64,000 nt of DNA from JAYFQE01 sp034927345 (GCA_034927345.1 JAYFQE010000019.1:62001-126000); one strand, 5' to 3'. Counted from the first letter of the stretch, positions 25,745 through 35,324 are shown. The notes: generated from the letters alone by a model not told the origin. Translations and numbers: made by a program.

Positions 25745-26725
25745 ATGAAAGTAAGAACACTTTGGCAGCATGAAGACGGGTCTGCGGCGGTGATCACGGC
25801 GATCGCCTTCACAGCCATTTTGGCTTTATGCGGTCTGGTTATCGATTTAGGCGCCGCCTATTATCAAGGCAGCCGGGTACAAAATGCCGCCGATGCCGCC
25901 GCTTATGCGGCGTCTACTTTATTGCCCATTGATGTGAGCGATGCGGAAGCCCTTCAAACCGTTCGCAATACTGTAGCGGAATATGCCCAAAAAAATGGCA
26001 TGACAGCCGGCAGTGTCGATACGGTCACTCTCGAGGATGTCGTAGCCGGGCATTATACATCGGTTTACGTCCAACTGCATCATTCTGTAGAATACTATTT
26101 TGGCAAAATCATGGGCCTCGACAGTAAAGTTGTGGCTAAAAGCGCCAAGGTACGTTTGGAAGTCATCACTTCATTATCGAAAATGGTTCCGTTGGGCATT
26201 GAGGATAGCCAGTTCAAACAAGCCATGCTCACCAATAACAGCCAGCATGTTATCGTCAAATATGGCGGCGGCGACGGCACAACGGGCTTTTTCGGCGCGC
26301 TGGACCTCGACGGCGTCAAGGGCGGCGGCGCTCAGGATTTTGCCAGCTGGCTGGCTTTTGGTTATAACGGAGTGCTTAACGTGAATGTCAACTTGCCTGT
26401 TGAAACCGGCAATATGGCCGGGCCGACAAGTTGCGCTTTTCTGCAGCGATATAGCTCATGCACCCATTATCCCAGTCAAGGCGGCTGCAACGCCCTGTAT
26501 TATGAACAAAACTGCTCCCGTGTTGTTTATCTGATTATTTTTACGATGGTCGACGCCCATACCATAAAAATTCAAGGCTTTGCGCCGTTTGTTCTGGAAG
26601 GAACCAACGGCAATGGAGAAATCGTGGCCTCACATGTCACCGTTCACCTTCAGCAAGGCGAATCACAGGCGGTAACCGAGCAGAACATTACTTACGGCGT
26701 TTTCCGCAGTCGTTTGGTTGCCTGA
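25745..26725 (+). CDS. TadG-like pilus assembly protein
   Basis: A 326-residue protein with the TadG N-terminus (HEDGSAAVITAIAF, one membrane helix, then VIDLGAAYYQGSRVQNAADAAAYAA). The extracellular part has a cysteine-rich stretch of four or five Cys around residues 230-260 (TSCAFLQRYSSC, GGCN, QNCSR), probably disulfide-bonded. TadG proteins are thought to act with TadE at the pilus base or tip. It lacks the long von Willebrand domain of larger TadG proteins. It sits 11 bp after the TadE gene. Confidence 0.82.
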   Translation: MKVRTLWQHEDGSAAVITAIAFTAILALCGLVIDLGAAYYQGSRVQNAADAAAYAASTLLPIDVSDAEALQTVRNTVAEYAQKNGMTAGSVDTVTLEDVVAGHYTSVYVQLHHSVEYYFGKIMGLDSKVVAKSAKVRLEVITSLSKMVPLGIEDSQFKQAMLTNNSQHVIVKYGGGDGTTGFFGALDLDGVKGGGAQDFASWLAFGYNGVLNVNVNLPVETGNMAGPTSCAFLQRYSSCTHYPSQGGCNALYYEQNCSRVVYLIIFTMVDAHTIKIQGFAPFVLEGTNGNGEIVASHVTVHLQQGESQAVTEQNITYGVFRSRLVA

Positions 26726-26742
26726 GCAGAGGAGGAAATTCT

Positions 26743-27498
26743 TTGAAAAAAGTATACTTGCTTTCGATCATTATGGCTTTGCTGGTTGGCATTGCTGTTT
26801 ATTTATTCGCTTCCTCGCTCCAGCAGCAAGCCCAGGCGCAGGCTGTTGTTCAGGGAAAGGTTGTTGTGGCGGTTGCTGATATTCCGGCTAATACGCTAAT
26901 CACGGCAGAGATGGTCGCCCTGGTCGACCTGCCGAAACAGAGCATCAATCCGCTTGCTGCAACGACGCTCAACACAGTAGTCGGCATGATTAACAAATAT
27001 CCCCTGGCCAAGCAGGAACAGATTTTGACGCCCCGGCTCAATAAAAAAGGCGACAGCGGCGAAGGTGAGCTGGCTTATGTCCTGGAAGAAGGGCAACGGG
27101 CGATATCCATGGGCGTAGATGATGTGGCCGGCGTTTCGGGTTATATAACCAAAGGGGATTATGTTGATGTGGTATCAAACATTATTCTTCCCGGTGAAGA
27201 CGGATCGCAGGGCACGCCGGTATCCACGATTCTGGTGGAAAACCTGCTGGTCCTGGAAACCGGCATGAAACAACTTGGATCGACCGATTCGTCGGCGTCT
27301 ACCTATAAAACCATTACCTTGTCGGCGACTCCGGAACAAATCCTGAAGCTCAACTATGCAGCGTCAAATGGAACGATCCGGTTTGTGCTCCGGCCGGTAC
27401 TGGATCATGAAATCATCGCTCCTGACGATTACCCGCCGACAGGAACCAAGACGGCGTCATCAGCAGAAACAACAGCCGGCACCGGATCAGGTTCTTAA
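26743..27498 (+). CDS. cpaB: CpaB/RcpC, SAF-domain pilus assembly protein
   Basis: A 251-residue protein with an N-terminal membrane helix and a SAF domain (VVVAVADIPANTLITAEMV, residues about 44-62), then the RcpC/CpaB-like region with GYITKGDYVDVVSN and the typical LSATPEQILKLNYAASNGTI. In Gram-negative bacteria it works with the secretin; here, with a single membrane, it may bind the cell wall. It starts with TTG behind GGAGGAAA. The C-terminus is a low-complexity Thr/Ser/Gly tail. Confidence 0.88.
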   Translation: MKKVYLLSIIMALLVGIAVYLFASSLQQQAQAQAVVQGKVVVAVADIPANTLITAEMVALVDLPKQSINPLAATTLNTVVGMINKYPLAKQEQILTPRLNKKGDSGEGELAYVLEEGQRAISMGVDDVAGVSGYITKGDYVDVVSNIILPGEDGSQGTPVSTILVENLLVLETGMKQLGSTDSSASTYKTITLSATPEQILKLNYAASNGTIRFVLRPVLDHEIIAPDDYPPTGTKTASSAETTAGTGSGS

Positions 27499-27545
27499 CG
27501 ATTGATCAGCCGGATAAAACCGGCTGCCACAAGGAGGAAACACAA

Positions 27546-28688
27546 TTGGCGAAATATAAAGTCCTGGCTGTTGCCGATGGTGAAGATATCCGGCTGGAAC
27601 TGCGGCGTAGATTGGCTCGCGAAAATGACCTGGCGCTGGTCGGCATTGCCGGTATGGATGCTGATGTCCTCTCGAAAATTAAAGGTTATGCGCCGCATGT
27701 TGTGCTGTTGGTTCAAGAAGATGAAATAGCCGGCATAATGGAGATCGCCCAGCGAATTTATCAGAGCTTTCCCGGCTGCGCGATCGTTCTCCTGACACCG
27801 AAGCAGGACCTGGATATCCAATTGGTCAAGAATGCCATGCAGGTTGGCATTCGCCAGGTTGTTGATGCTTCCGGTCTGGATCGCCTGCAGGAATGCCTGG
27901 TACAGGCAGCTATTTTTGAACAAGGACGCACGGCAGAAACCGGTCGGGATCCGCGGGTTGTTGCCGTTTATGGCGGAAAAGGCGGTTCAGGTAAAACGAC
28001 CGTCGCTGTCAATCTGGCAGCCGCTCTGGCCCAAAGCGGCCACAGAACCACATTCATCGATTTATGCCTGAATTTTGGCGATGCCGCTCTGCTCTTAAAT
28101 CTCACGGCCAAAGATACTATCGCGGACTTGGTTCAGGAAAAAATATCCTTTACGATTGATGATATCAAGAGTTTCAGCATGCAGCATGCCAGCGGCGTCA
28201 GTATGCTCTGCGCGCCGGCCAGCCCGGAATTTGCTGAATACGTGACCAGTAAACATGTTGAGATGCTCATTAATGTAATGCGGCCGTATTATGATTTTAT
28301 TATCATTGATCTGCCCGGCGACCTGAGCGAGTGCACTTTGGCGGCCATGGAGAATTCAGATGACATCCTGCTTATTTCCCGAACCGATATTGGCAATTTA
28401 CGGGCTGCCAAACTGGTTTTGGGTATTTTGACGACCTTGCAGCAGCAGGATAAAGTACAGATCGTCATCAATGCCGATCATAAAAGCATTATTACGCATA
28501 AAGATTTTGAACGGGTGCTGGAACGTCCGGTCAATTATATTGTGCCGGAGGACGTCCGGACGGCCCGGCTCAGTCAGGAACGCGGTTCGCCATTTGTTCT
28601 GGATATGCCCAGAACACCGATCGCCAAGGGTATTCAGCGGATAGCCCGATACTGGACCGATTCGAATAACGGGAGGAAAGGTTCATGA
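27546..28688 (+). CDS. tadZ: TadZ/CpaE, receiver-like plus ParA-type ATPase
   Basis: A 380-residue localisation factor. The first 120 residues form a response-regulator-like domain that lacks the usual phosphorylation signature. A MinD/ParA ATPase follows, with deviant Walker A GGKGGSGKTT near residue 140 and IIDLPGD as Walker B. TadZ proteins mark the pole where the pilus machine is built. It starts with TTG after AAGGAGG and overlaps the TadA start by four bases (ATGA). Confidence 0.9.
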   Translation: MAKYKVLAVADGEDIRLELRRRLARENDLALVGIAGMDADVLSKIKGYAPHVVLLVQEDEIAGIMEIAQRIYQSFPGCAIVLLTPKQDLDIQLVKNAMQVGIRQVVDASGLDRLQECLVQAAIFEQGRTAETGRDPRVVAVYGGKGGSGKTTVAVNLAAALAQSGHRTTFIDLCLNFGDAALLLNLTAKDTIADLVQEKISFTIDDIKSFSMQHASGVSMLCAPASPEFAEYVTSKHVEMLINVMRPYYDFIIIDLPGDLSECTLAAMENSDDILLISRTDIGNLRAAKLVLGILTTLQQQDKVQIVINADHKSIITHKDFERVLERPVNYIVPEDVRTARLSQERGSPFVLDMPRTPIAKGIQRIARYWTDSNNGRKGS

Positions 28689-30034
28689 GTTTGCTGAAAC
28701 GGCTGGAACAGCAGCGGGGCGACAATAACAGCAATGGCCAGCAGTCCTCGGCCGGCGCCGGCGCGCCGGAGCAAGCGGCAAAACCTGCCGGCAATGATAA
28801 TTATATCCGGCTGAAGGAGCGGGTTCGCAATCAGACCATCAGCGCTTTGAATGAAGTTAAAGAAACGGATGAGCAGGTTGTCCGCAGCATGCTGGAAGAA
28901 GTTCTGCAATCAGAAGCCGGCGAGGTCAACCGGATCGACCGCACCCGGATTGCCAATGAACTCTATGACGATATTATGGGTTATGGCCCGCTGGAGGGTT
29001 TACTGGCCGATCCGGCGATAACGGAAATTATGGTTAACGGATACCAACAAGTCTATGTTGAAACACAAGGCCGCCTGCATCAGGTTGAAGTCGCTTTCCG
29101 GGATCAAGAGCATGTCATGAATATCATTGACCGGATTGTGTCCTCTGTTGGCCGCCATGTTGATGAATCCAGCCCAATGGTTGACGCCCGCCTGAAGGAT
29201 GGTTCGCGGGTCAACGTCATTCTGCCGCCTCTTTCTTTGAACGGACCGGTATTGACCATCCGTAAATTTTCGAAAAAGCCGTTTACAGTCCAGAATCTGA
29301 TCGATTTTGGTTCCATGTCACCTAAAATGGCCAGCTTTTTGGAAGCTTGCGTCAAAGGACGTTTGAATATTATTGTTTCCGGCGGTACAGGCAGCGGCAA
29401 GACGACTCTGCTCAATGTCCTTTCCGGTTTTATTCCTGGTGATGAACGGATCGTCACGATAGAAGATGCCGCGGAGATCCAGCTGAACCAGGATCATGTC
29501 GTCACTTTGGAAAGCCGGCCGCCCAACACCGAGGGGCGAGGTCAGATTACGATCCGGGACCTGGTGCGCAATGCCCTGCGGATGCGTCCGGACCGCATCA
29601 TTGTCGGCGAAGTCCGTTCCAGTGAAGCGCTCGATATGCTCCAGGCCATGAATACCGGACATGACGGCTCGCTGACGACAACACATGCCAATACGCCGCG
29701 CGATACGATTGCCCGTCTCGAAACCATGGTTATGATGGCCGGAATGGAATTGCCTTTAATGGCTATCCGCAGCCAGATCGTCTCGGCCATCGATATTATT
29801 GTCCAGCAAGCCCGTTTACGGGACGGTACGCGCCGGATTACCAATATCACGGAAATAACCGGCCTGGAAGGCGATGTTGTCAGCATGCAGGACCTTTATG
29901 TTTTTGAAACGCAGGGGCAGATGGATAGCCAGGGACATTTCAAAGGAAAGTTTAAAGGAACCGGAATCCGGCCTCATTGCCTGGAGAAAATCCGCAGCAG
30001 CGGCATTGCGATTTTTGAAGAATGGTTTTCTTGA
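28685..30034 (+). CDS. tadA: TadA/CpaF, pilus assembly ATPase
   Basis: A 449-residue secretion ATPase of the CpaF type. Walker A SGGTGSGKTT lies near residue 235, the Asp box DAAEIQ and Walker B-like GEVRSSEALDML follow, then the His box TTTHANTPRD. It powers both extension and possibly retraction of the Flp pilus. Length and motif order are normal. The first 60 residues contain a Gly/Ala/Gln-rich linker. Its four-base overlap with the TadZ gene indicates coupled translation. Confidence 0.94.
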   Translation: MSLLKRLEQQRGDNNSNGQQSSAGAGAPEQAAKPAGNDNYIRLKERVRNQTISALNEVKETDEQVVRSMLEEVLQSEAGEVNRIDRTRIANELYDDIMGYGPLEGLLADPAITEIMVNGYQQVYVETQGRLHQVEVAFRDQEHVMNIIDRIVSSVGRHVDESSPMVDARLKDGSRVNVILPPLSLNGPVLTIRKFSKKPFTVQNLIDFGSMSPKMASFLEACVKGRLNIIVSGGTGSGKTTLLNVLSGFIPGDERIVTIEDAAEIQLNQDHVVTLESRPPNTEGRGQITIRDLVRNALRMRPDRIIVGEVRSSEALDMLQAMNTGHDGSLTTTHANTPRDTIARLETMVMMAGMELPLMAIRSQIVSAIDIIVQQARLRDGTRRITNITEITGLEGDVVSMQDLYVFETQGQMDSQGHFKGKFKGTGIRPHCLEKIRSSGIAIFEEWFS

Positions 30035-30094
30035 ACGCCGTCATAATAATGCTCCGGCGAGAAACTTAAGCCAAAAGAAAGGCGGGAGAGAAGT

Positions 30095-31015
30095 ATGAGC
30101 ATCATATTGGCTGTTGCCAGCGGCCTTTTCGCGTTTATTGTAGCAGCGATCCTGCTTTCTCTGGGCATGCGGGACCGGATCAATATGGTTCGCCGCCTGA
30201 AAGAACTGACGGATAAGGAAACAGCCGATTCGCCGATTAAGAAGCAGCGCCAGCCGAAAAGAAACCTTCCTGTTTCCCGTGTTTTTGCCAATGAATTGTC
30301 GACGGCGGGCATTCGCATGCGGCCGGAAGAATTTTTAATTCTTTGGCTGTGTTCCATTTTACTGCCCTCCGGCCTTTTCCTGATTATGGATGCTCATCCT
30401 GTAACGATAACGGCCGTTGTCATTGCCGGCCTGACCGCTCCTCCTCTAATTGTTTACCGCCGCAAGGCTAAGCGTCTGCTGCTTTTTGAAAAACAGCTGA
30501 GTGACGCTTTAATGATGATGGGCAACGGGCTGCGGGCCGGCTTGACGTTGCAGCAGACCATGGCCAACATTGCTCATGAAATGCCAGATCCGATCGCCCG
30601 TGAATTTGCCCGGACCGTCAAGGAAATCCAGCTGGGAAGCAGCGTGGATCTGGCTTTGAATAATCTGGTGCAGCGTGTAAAGAGCATGGATTTGATGTTG
30701 ACTGTTTCTGCGATCCAGATTCAGCGGCAGGTCGGCGGCAATCTCCTGGAAATCATCGAGAACCTTGCCGCGACGATCAAAGACCGTTTGAAACTGAAAG
30801 ATGATATCCGGGTTATGACATCGACAGGCCGGATCAGCGGCCTGATTGTCGGTATGATTCCGGTGGCCATCGGTGGTATGCTCATGTTGATAAATCCGGA
30901 GTACATTCAGACTTTTTTTGAAACTTCCATGGGCGTCAAAATGCTGATTGTGGCCGGCTGTATGGAATTGACCGGTTTTCTGGTCATCAAGCGGATTGTG
31001 ACCATCAAGTACTGA
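30095..31015 (+). CDS. tadB: TadB, inner-membrane pilus assembly protein
   Basis: A 306-residue membrane protein with a type II secretion F domain (about residues 130-255: LSDALMMMGNGLRAGLTLQQ and VQRVKSMDLMLTVSAIQIQR) and hydrophobic segments at the N-terminus, near 95-125 and at the C-terminus. With TadC it forms the membrane platform on which TadA acts. A GGCGGGAG site precedes the ATG and 13 bp separate it from the TadC start. Confidence 0.9.
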   Translation: MSIILAVASGLFAFIVAAILLSLGMRDRINMVRRLKELTDKETADSPIKKQRQPKRNLPVSRVFANELSTAGIRMRPEEFLILWLCSILLPSGLFLIMDAHPVTITAVVIAGLTAPPLIVYRRKAKRLLLFEKQLSDALMMMGNGLRAGLTLQQTMANIAHEMPDPIAREFARTVKEIQLGSSVDLALNNLVQRVKSMDLMLTVSAIQIQRQVGGNLLEIIENLAATIKDRLKLKDDIRVMTSTGRISGLIVGMIPVAIGGMLMLINPEYIQTFFETSMGVKMLIVAGCMELTGFLVIKRIVTIKY

Positions 31016-31028
31016 GGAGGGCGTGGTT

Positions 31029-31958
31029 ATGACTTTTTTAGTTGGTAGTTTCTCCCTAATGGCCATGCTGCTCACCATGATTTGCTGCAGGAGCCTGATT
31101 CAGAAAGAGACTGTGAAAAATCAGCAGTTGAAATCCTTGCGCGGCGAAAGGCCGATCTGGGATGAAGAACTGGAGAAAAGCCTGTGGGAACGTTTTTTGC
31201 GGCCGGTCTGGAAGCGGCTGATGGAACAAGTGTCGAAAATGGCGAAAAGCCGCCGCCGCAATCCGGCTAAAAGCAAATCCGCCAGCACGCAGCTGGAAAA
31301 TGATCTGCATCATGCCGGCATCCGCATTGGCGGAGCTGAATTCATGTTTATACGCCTTTTGGTTACGGCGGCGATCCTTTTATTTGGATTCATCGGAGCC
31401 ATGGAGGTGACTGATGAAGTTGAAATGCAATTTTTAGTCGTTCTGCTTGCCTTAACGGCAGCTGTGGCGGCCCCGCCCTTTTATCTGCGGGCGCGGATCA
31501 AAAGCCGGCAGCAGACGATACAAAACCAAATGCCCAGCGTGATGGATGTTTTGGGCGTCAGTATTGAAGCCGGTTTGGGTTTTGACGCAGCGCTGCTCAA
31601 GGTCATTGAACGTTTCAAAGGGCCCCTGATCGATGAACTGAATCAGGTATATCGTGAAATTCAGATGGGAACACCCAAGAGGGAGGCGTTGGCCGCTTTG
31701 AATCAGCGTAGTAATGTATCGGAATTGCAAACTTTTGCTTCAGCGATTATCCAATCGGAGCAATTTGGCACGCCCATGAAAAATGTCTTGCGCAGCCAGG
31801 CTCAACAGCTGCGGGTCAGCCGCCGGCAGCAAGCTCAGGAGAAAGGAATGAAAGCGCCGGTGCGGATGATGCTGCCTATGGTTATCTTTATTTTTCCGGT
31901 CATTTTTATCATTTTGTTAGGCCCGACGATCATCAACGCTATCGGCAACCTCAGTTAG
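31029..31958 (+). CDS. tadC: TadC, inner-membrane pilus assembly protein
   Basis: A 309-residue paralogue of TadB with one F domain (PSVMDVLGVSIEAGLGFDAAL and LQTFASAIIQSEQFGTPM, about residues 170-270). It has a longer N-terminal cytosolic region rich in basic residues. The ATG at 31029 has AGGAGG eight bases upstream; a GTG six bases before it is possible. It ends at the TAG that overlaps the following gene's candidate GTG start. Confidence 0.9.
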   Translation: MTFLVGSFSLMAMLLTMICCRSLIQKETVKNQQLKSLRGERPIWDEELEKSLWERFLRPVWKRLMEQVSKMAKSRRRNPAKSKSASTQLENDLHHAGIRIGGAEFMFIRLLVTAAILLFGFIGAMEVTDEVEMQFLVVLLALTAAVAAPPFYLRARIKSRQQTIQNQMPSVMDVLGVSIEAGLGFDAALLKVIERFKGPLIDELNQVYREIQMGTPKREALAALNQRSNVSELQTFASAIIQSEQFGTPMKNVLRSQAQQLRVSRRQQAQEKGMKAPVRMMLPMVIFIFPVIFIILLGPTIINAIGNLS

Positions 31959-31960
31959 TG

Positions 31961-32308
31961 ATGATGAAAACAATTAAAGTAATCAATCAAGATGCTTGTC
32001 TCTGGGACCGGATCAGTCTGGCCGACACGCCGTTGACCCGGCTGAGAGGATTGTTGGGAAAACGCGCGTTGGCGCCGGGCGAAGGCTTGCTGCTTTCTCC
32101 TTGCAGCCAGGTGCATGGCTTTATGATGCGTTTCCCGATCGATGTTGTTTTTTTAGCCAGAAACAATCAGATTTTGCATAGCGAAACCTTAGAACCGGGG
32201 AAAATCAGCCGCCATGTCAAAGGAGCAGTCTATGTTCTGGAGATTGCGGCAGGCGATACGGAAAGATGTCGGCTAAAAAACGGGGATATTCTCGAATTTA
32301 GATCATAA
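31961..32308 (+). CDS. DUF192 family protein
   Basis: A 115-residue single-domain DUF192 protein, recognised by TRLRGLLGK, SPCSQVHGFMMRFPIDVVFL and AVYVLEIAAGD. The family forms a compact beta-barrel, sometimes exported, of unknown function; here there is no signal peptide. It is coupled to TadC, with the GTG at 31958 and the ATGs at 31961 and 31964 all possible starts. DUF192 genes recur inside Gram-positive Tad operons, so a role near pilus assembly is likely but unproven. Confidence 0.8.
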   Translation: MMKTIKVINQDACLWDRISLADTPLTRLRGLLGKRALAPGEGLLLSPCSQVHGFMMRFPIDVVFLARNNQILHSETLEPGKISRHVKGAVYVLEIAAGDTERCRLKNGDILEFRS

Positions 32309-32336
32309 GATCAACAGGATGAAAGGAAAATCAGTT

Positions 32337-33173
32337 ATGGATAATCAAGTGTTTATTGATGAAATGCGGGGGACGCAGCCGCGGGAAGAAACAATGACCA
32401 AACACCTTGGTTTCTACAAAGCCCGGGATGTTGAGCAATATATCGAAAAAATGAACAGCCGGATGCATACTACGGAAAATGTCTACCAGGACCGTTATGA
32501 AGAAATGCGGACCAATCTGCTGGGTGTCAGCCGCGAACGGGATAAGCTGCTGGAAAAAGTGCAACAGCAGGATAAGCGGCTGGCGGAGCAACAAGATCTG
32601 GCGGCACAGATGAAAGCTCAAGACCTGGTGCCGGTACCCCGCAAGACCGTTGAACAGCTGCAGGTACTGGAAGAGATCAAACAAGCGAATGAACAGCTGA
32701 CTCAGGAATACAGCCGCTTAACCCAGGAAAACAACCAGCTGAATCTGGAACAGACTCAATTGATTCAGGCTTTGAAAGAAAGAGAAGCTGAGCTTGAAAA
32801 AGCTGTAGAGATGAAAACGGCTTATGCTCAGATGCAAACGGATCTGGATCATGTACAGCTGCAAATCGAAGAACGTGATAATGAGCTTTCGCAAAGCATG
32901 TCAAAATACGAAGCGCTGGCTGCACAATACCAGGCGGCACAGGAAGTCGTCCGCAAGCTGATTGCTGAAAAGGAAGGCCTGACCGAAGATGCTGTTATAC
33001 TGCAGCAGCGTTGGGATGCGCGGCGGGCATCCTTGATCCGCCGCTATCAAGGGCTGCTGAACAGCCAGCAAACCTGTCTGCAGCAAATGAAGGAAAACCT
33101 CGCCACAACCCTGCAATATGTTGAACACCTGGCTGAACCCGGCCTGAAAGGCTTTACGACAGAAGAAGCCTGA
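32337..33173 (+). CDS. Long coiled-coil protein, DivIVA-like N-terminus
   Basis: A 278-residue soluble protein. Residues 25-70 (KHLGFYKARDVEQYIEKMNSRM) resemble the DivIVA/GpsB N-terminal domain. Residues about 70-230 are heptad-patterned and rich in Glu, Gln and Lys, predicting a long coiled coil. The ATG at 32337 is preceded by AAAGGA. As last gene of the Tad operon it may help place the pilus machinery at the pole or septum, together with TadZ. I do not recognise a named family. Confidence 0.7.
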   Translation: MDNQVFIDEMRGTQPREETMTKHLGFYKARDVEQYIEKMNSRMHTTENVYQDRYEEMRTNLLGVSRERDKLLEKVQQQDKRLAEQQDLAAQMKAQDLVPVPRKTVEQLQVLEEIKQANEQLTQEYSRLTQENNQLNLEQTQLIQALKEREAELEKAVEMKTAYAQMQTDLDHVQLQIEERDNELSQSMSKYEALAAQYQAAQEVVRKLIAEKEGLTEDAVILQQRWDARRASLIRRYQGLLNSQQTCLQQMKENLATTLQYVEHLAEPGLKGFTTEEA

Positions 33174-33202
33174 AGGACAAGCTATAAACTTCGGCACAAG
33201 AC

Positions 33203-33235
33203 GCCAATCCTGCTGCTCCCGGCAGCGGGATTGGC
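33203..33235 (+). terminator. Strong hairpin at the end of the Tad operon
   Basis: A 13-bp stem, GCCAATCC plus TGCTG, closes a 7-base loop 30 bp after the coiled-coil gene. No T-run follows, so it may act as an mRNA 3' end stabiliser or a weak terminator. Confidence 0.5.
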
Positions 33236-33293
33236 ATAATGGCCGTTTCCTTCCTGCTTGACGATTGAAACGCACTCGACTATAGTTGGAAAC

Positions 33294-33725
33294 ATGATAA
33301 AAGAAGCATTGAAAAAGTTCAGCTGGCTCTGGCAATTTATTCGCTTCAGCATGGTCGGCACGATCAGTACGGTATCCATGTTTGTAGCTTATTATATTGT
33401 CATTTATTTAGGCTTTTCCCCCTATACGGCAAACACGGCGGGCTTTCTGATCAGCGTCTGCTGTTCCTATTTTCTCAATCGAATCTGGGTTTTTAATGAA
33501 CAAAATCTACCGGTCCGGTTAACGTCAATCCGCTTTTTCCTGGTCAATTTATTCTGTTATCTGCTCAGTTATGGCATTACCTACGTGATGATTGATGTCC
33601 TTGGCCTCAGTAAACTGCTGCCGCCGGTCGTCTCCGTTCTGTTGACGGGACCGGTCAACTTCATTCTTTGCCGGAATTGGGCTTTTAAACAAAAACCCCG
33701 GACAGAAACTGAGCTTCATGATTGA
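33294..33725 (+). CDS. GtrA family membrane protein
   Basis: A 143-residue protein with four hydrophobic helices and the GtrA patterns FSMVGTISTVSMFVAYY and FLNRIWVFNE, ending with FILCRNWAFK. GtrA proteins are thought to move undecaprenyl-linked sugars or other polyprenol lipids across the membrane during glycosylation of wall polymers. No glycosyltransferase is next to it. The ATG at 33294 follows TTGGAAAC, a weak site. It converges on amt. Confidence 0.85.
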   Translation: MIKEALKKFSWLWQFIRFSMVGTISTVSMFVAYYIVIYLGFSPYTANTAGFLISVCCSYFLNRIWVFNEQNLPVRLTSIRFFLVNLFCYLLSYGITYVMIDVLGLSKLLPPVVSVLLTGPVNFILCRNWAFKQKPRTETELHD

Positions 33726-33761
33726 GGGGCAAAACCCCGCTGCTTATAACGCCGCTTTTTA

Positions 33762-35324
33762 TCATGACGGATCCGCTTTATTTGCGGCTGTATAGCGATT
33801 GGCCGATGGATATTCGATTTCCGGCTTGTCAGCCAGAAAATCCGGATAACCGTAGGCTCCCATTTCATCGCGGTCCAGTCCTTCGATTTCCACTTCAGCG
33901 CTGACGCGAAGACCCCAGACCTTGTCAAGGAATTTCAAGAAGACATAAGAAACGCCAAATCCCCAGACGACAAGAACAACCAGCGCAATAACCTGAGCCA
34001 GCAGCTGCGAGGCATCGCCGAAGAAAAGGCCGCGGACACCGCCGGAAACGCCGTTTAAACCGTCGCCGTAGGTACCGTCGGCAAATAAGCCGACAGATAA
34101 AACGCCCCAGAAACCGTTGACACCATGAACCGAGATTGCGCCAACCGGATCATCGATTTTAAATTTGTTTTCGACAATCGGAACAGCCAGGCAGACAAGC
34201 AAACCGGCTATGGCGCCAATGATAAAAGAGGACATGGCGTTGACATAAGCGCAAGGCGCGGTGATGGCGACCAGACCGGCCAGAGCGCCATTGGCGGTCA
34301 TCGACGGATCCGGCTTGCCGAACTTTCCCCACATATAGAACATGGCGACCAAACCGCCGATGGCGCCGGATATCATGGTGTTGGTGGCGACGACGGCCAG
34401 ACGGAAATCGCCGGCATTGAGCGTTGATCCGGCATTAAACGAGAACCAGCAAAAAAACAGGATGATGGTGCCGATGATGGCCATTGGGATATGGTGGCCG
34501 GGAAATGCGCGGGGGGTTCCATCTTTGGCGAATTTACCGATTCGCGGCCCGATAACGATCGCGCCGGCTAAAGCGAGCATACCGCCCATGGAATGCACAA
34601 CGGCGGATCCGGCAAAATCGACAACTCCGTGTCCGATACTGAATTTCTGTCCCAGCGTCGAGAGCCAGCCGCCGCCCCAGACCCAGTTGGCGAATAGTGG
34701 ATAAAGGAACATGGCGATGAAAAAGGACATGATGACTGAAGCCGAATATTTGATCCGCTCAGCCATAGCGCCGGTTGGAATGGTGACTGTTGTATCCATA
34801 AAAACCATATGAAAGAAGAATAAGGCATAGATGCCGGCGTCATAAGTCCCGCCGCTTTCCAGCAGAAAACCTTTATAACCCAGAATACCGCCCAGACCGG
34901 GTATCGTTACTAAGCCGTTCAACGCCGCGCCGCCGCTTCCCAAACTGGCCGCGCCTCCGGAACCGCCCATTTGCAGAGCGAAACCGACGAGAAAATAGCC
35001 AATGGCGCCAACCAAAAAAACCATAAAATTCATCGTGATCGTATGCGCCGCGTTTTTTCCGCGGCAGAAACCGGTTTCAACCATGGCAAAGCCGCACTGG
35101 AAAAAGAAGATCATAAATCCGGTGATCATGACCCAGATATAATTAGCGCTGTATTGTGCCTTATTGACGCCTGCCGCCACATCCTGCAGGGTTTCATTGC
35201 CGGTTGCAGCGGCATAGCCGGATCCGGTCGGATCGACACCGGCAGCGAAAACAACTGATGAAAATAAAAATACTGCGAGCATACTTAAAGAAAGCAAGCT
35301 CAGAATCTTGCTGGCCTTTTTCAT
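33762..35324 (-). CDS. amt: Ammonium transporter Amt
   Basis: A 520-residue Amt/Mep/Rh channel with a cleavable signal-like N-terminus (ending VVFAAG) and eleven membrane helices. The pore histidines are in GSAVVHSMGG and ISVHGVNGFWG, and the signature DTTVTIPTGAMAERIK-like region is present. It carries NH4+/NH3 into the cell when nitrogen is scarce and is gated by the PII protein encoded upstream. A GGAGG site precedes the ATG. The Gly/Ala-rich stretch between helices 2 and 3 is longer than in E. coli AmtB. Confidence 0.95.
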   Translation of the reverse strand: MKKASKILSLLSLSMLAVFLFSSVVFAAGVDPTGSGYAAATGNETLQDVAAGVNKAQYSANYIWVMITGFMIFFFQCGFAMVETGFCRGKNAAHTITMNFMVFLVGAIGYFLVGFALQMGGSGGAASLGSGGAALNGLVTIPGLGGILGYKGFLLESGGTYDAGIYALFFFHMVFMDTTVTIPTGAMAERIKYSASVIMSFFIAMFLYPLFANWVWGGGWLSTLGQKFSIGHGVVDFAGSAVVHSMGGMLALAGAIVIGPRIGKFAKDGTPRAFPGHHIPMAIIGTIILFFCWFSFNAGSTLNAGDFRLAVVATNTMISGAIGGLVAMFYMWGKFGKPDPSMTANGALAGLVAITAPCAYVNAMSSFIIGAIAGLLVCLAVPIVENKFKIDDPVGAISVHGVNGFWGVLSVGLFADGTYGDGLNGVSGGVRGLFFGDASQLLAQVIALVVLVVWGFGVSYVFLKFLDKVWGLRVSAEVEIEGLDRDEMGAYGYPDFLADKPEIEYPSANRYTAANKADPS

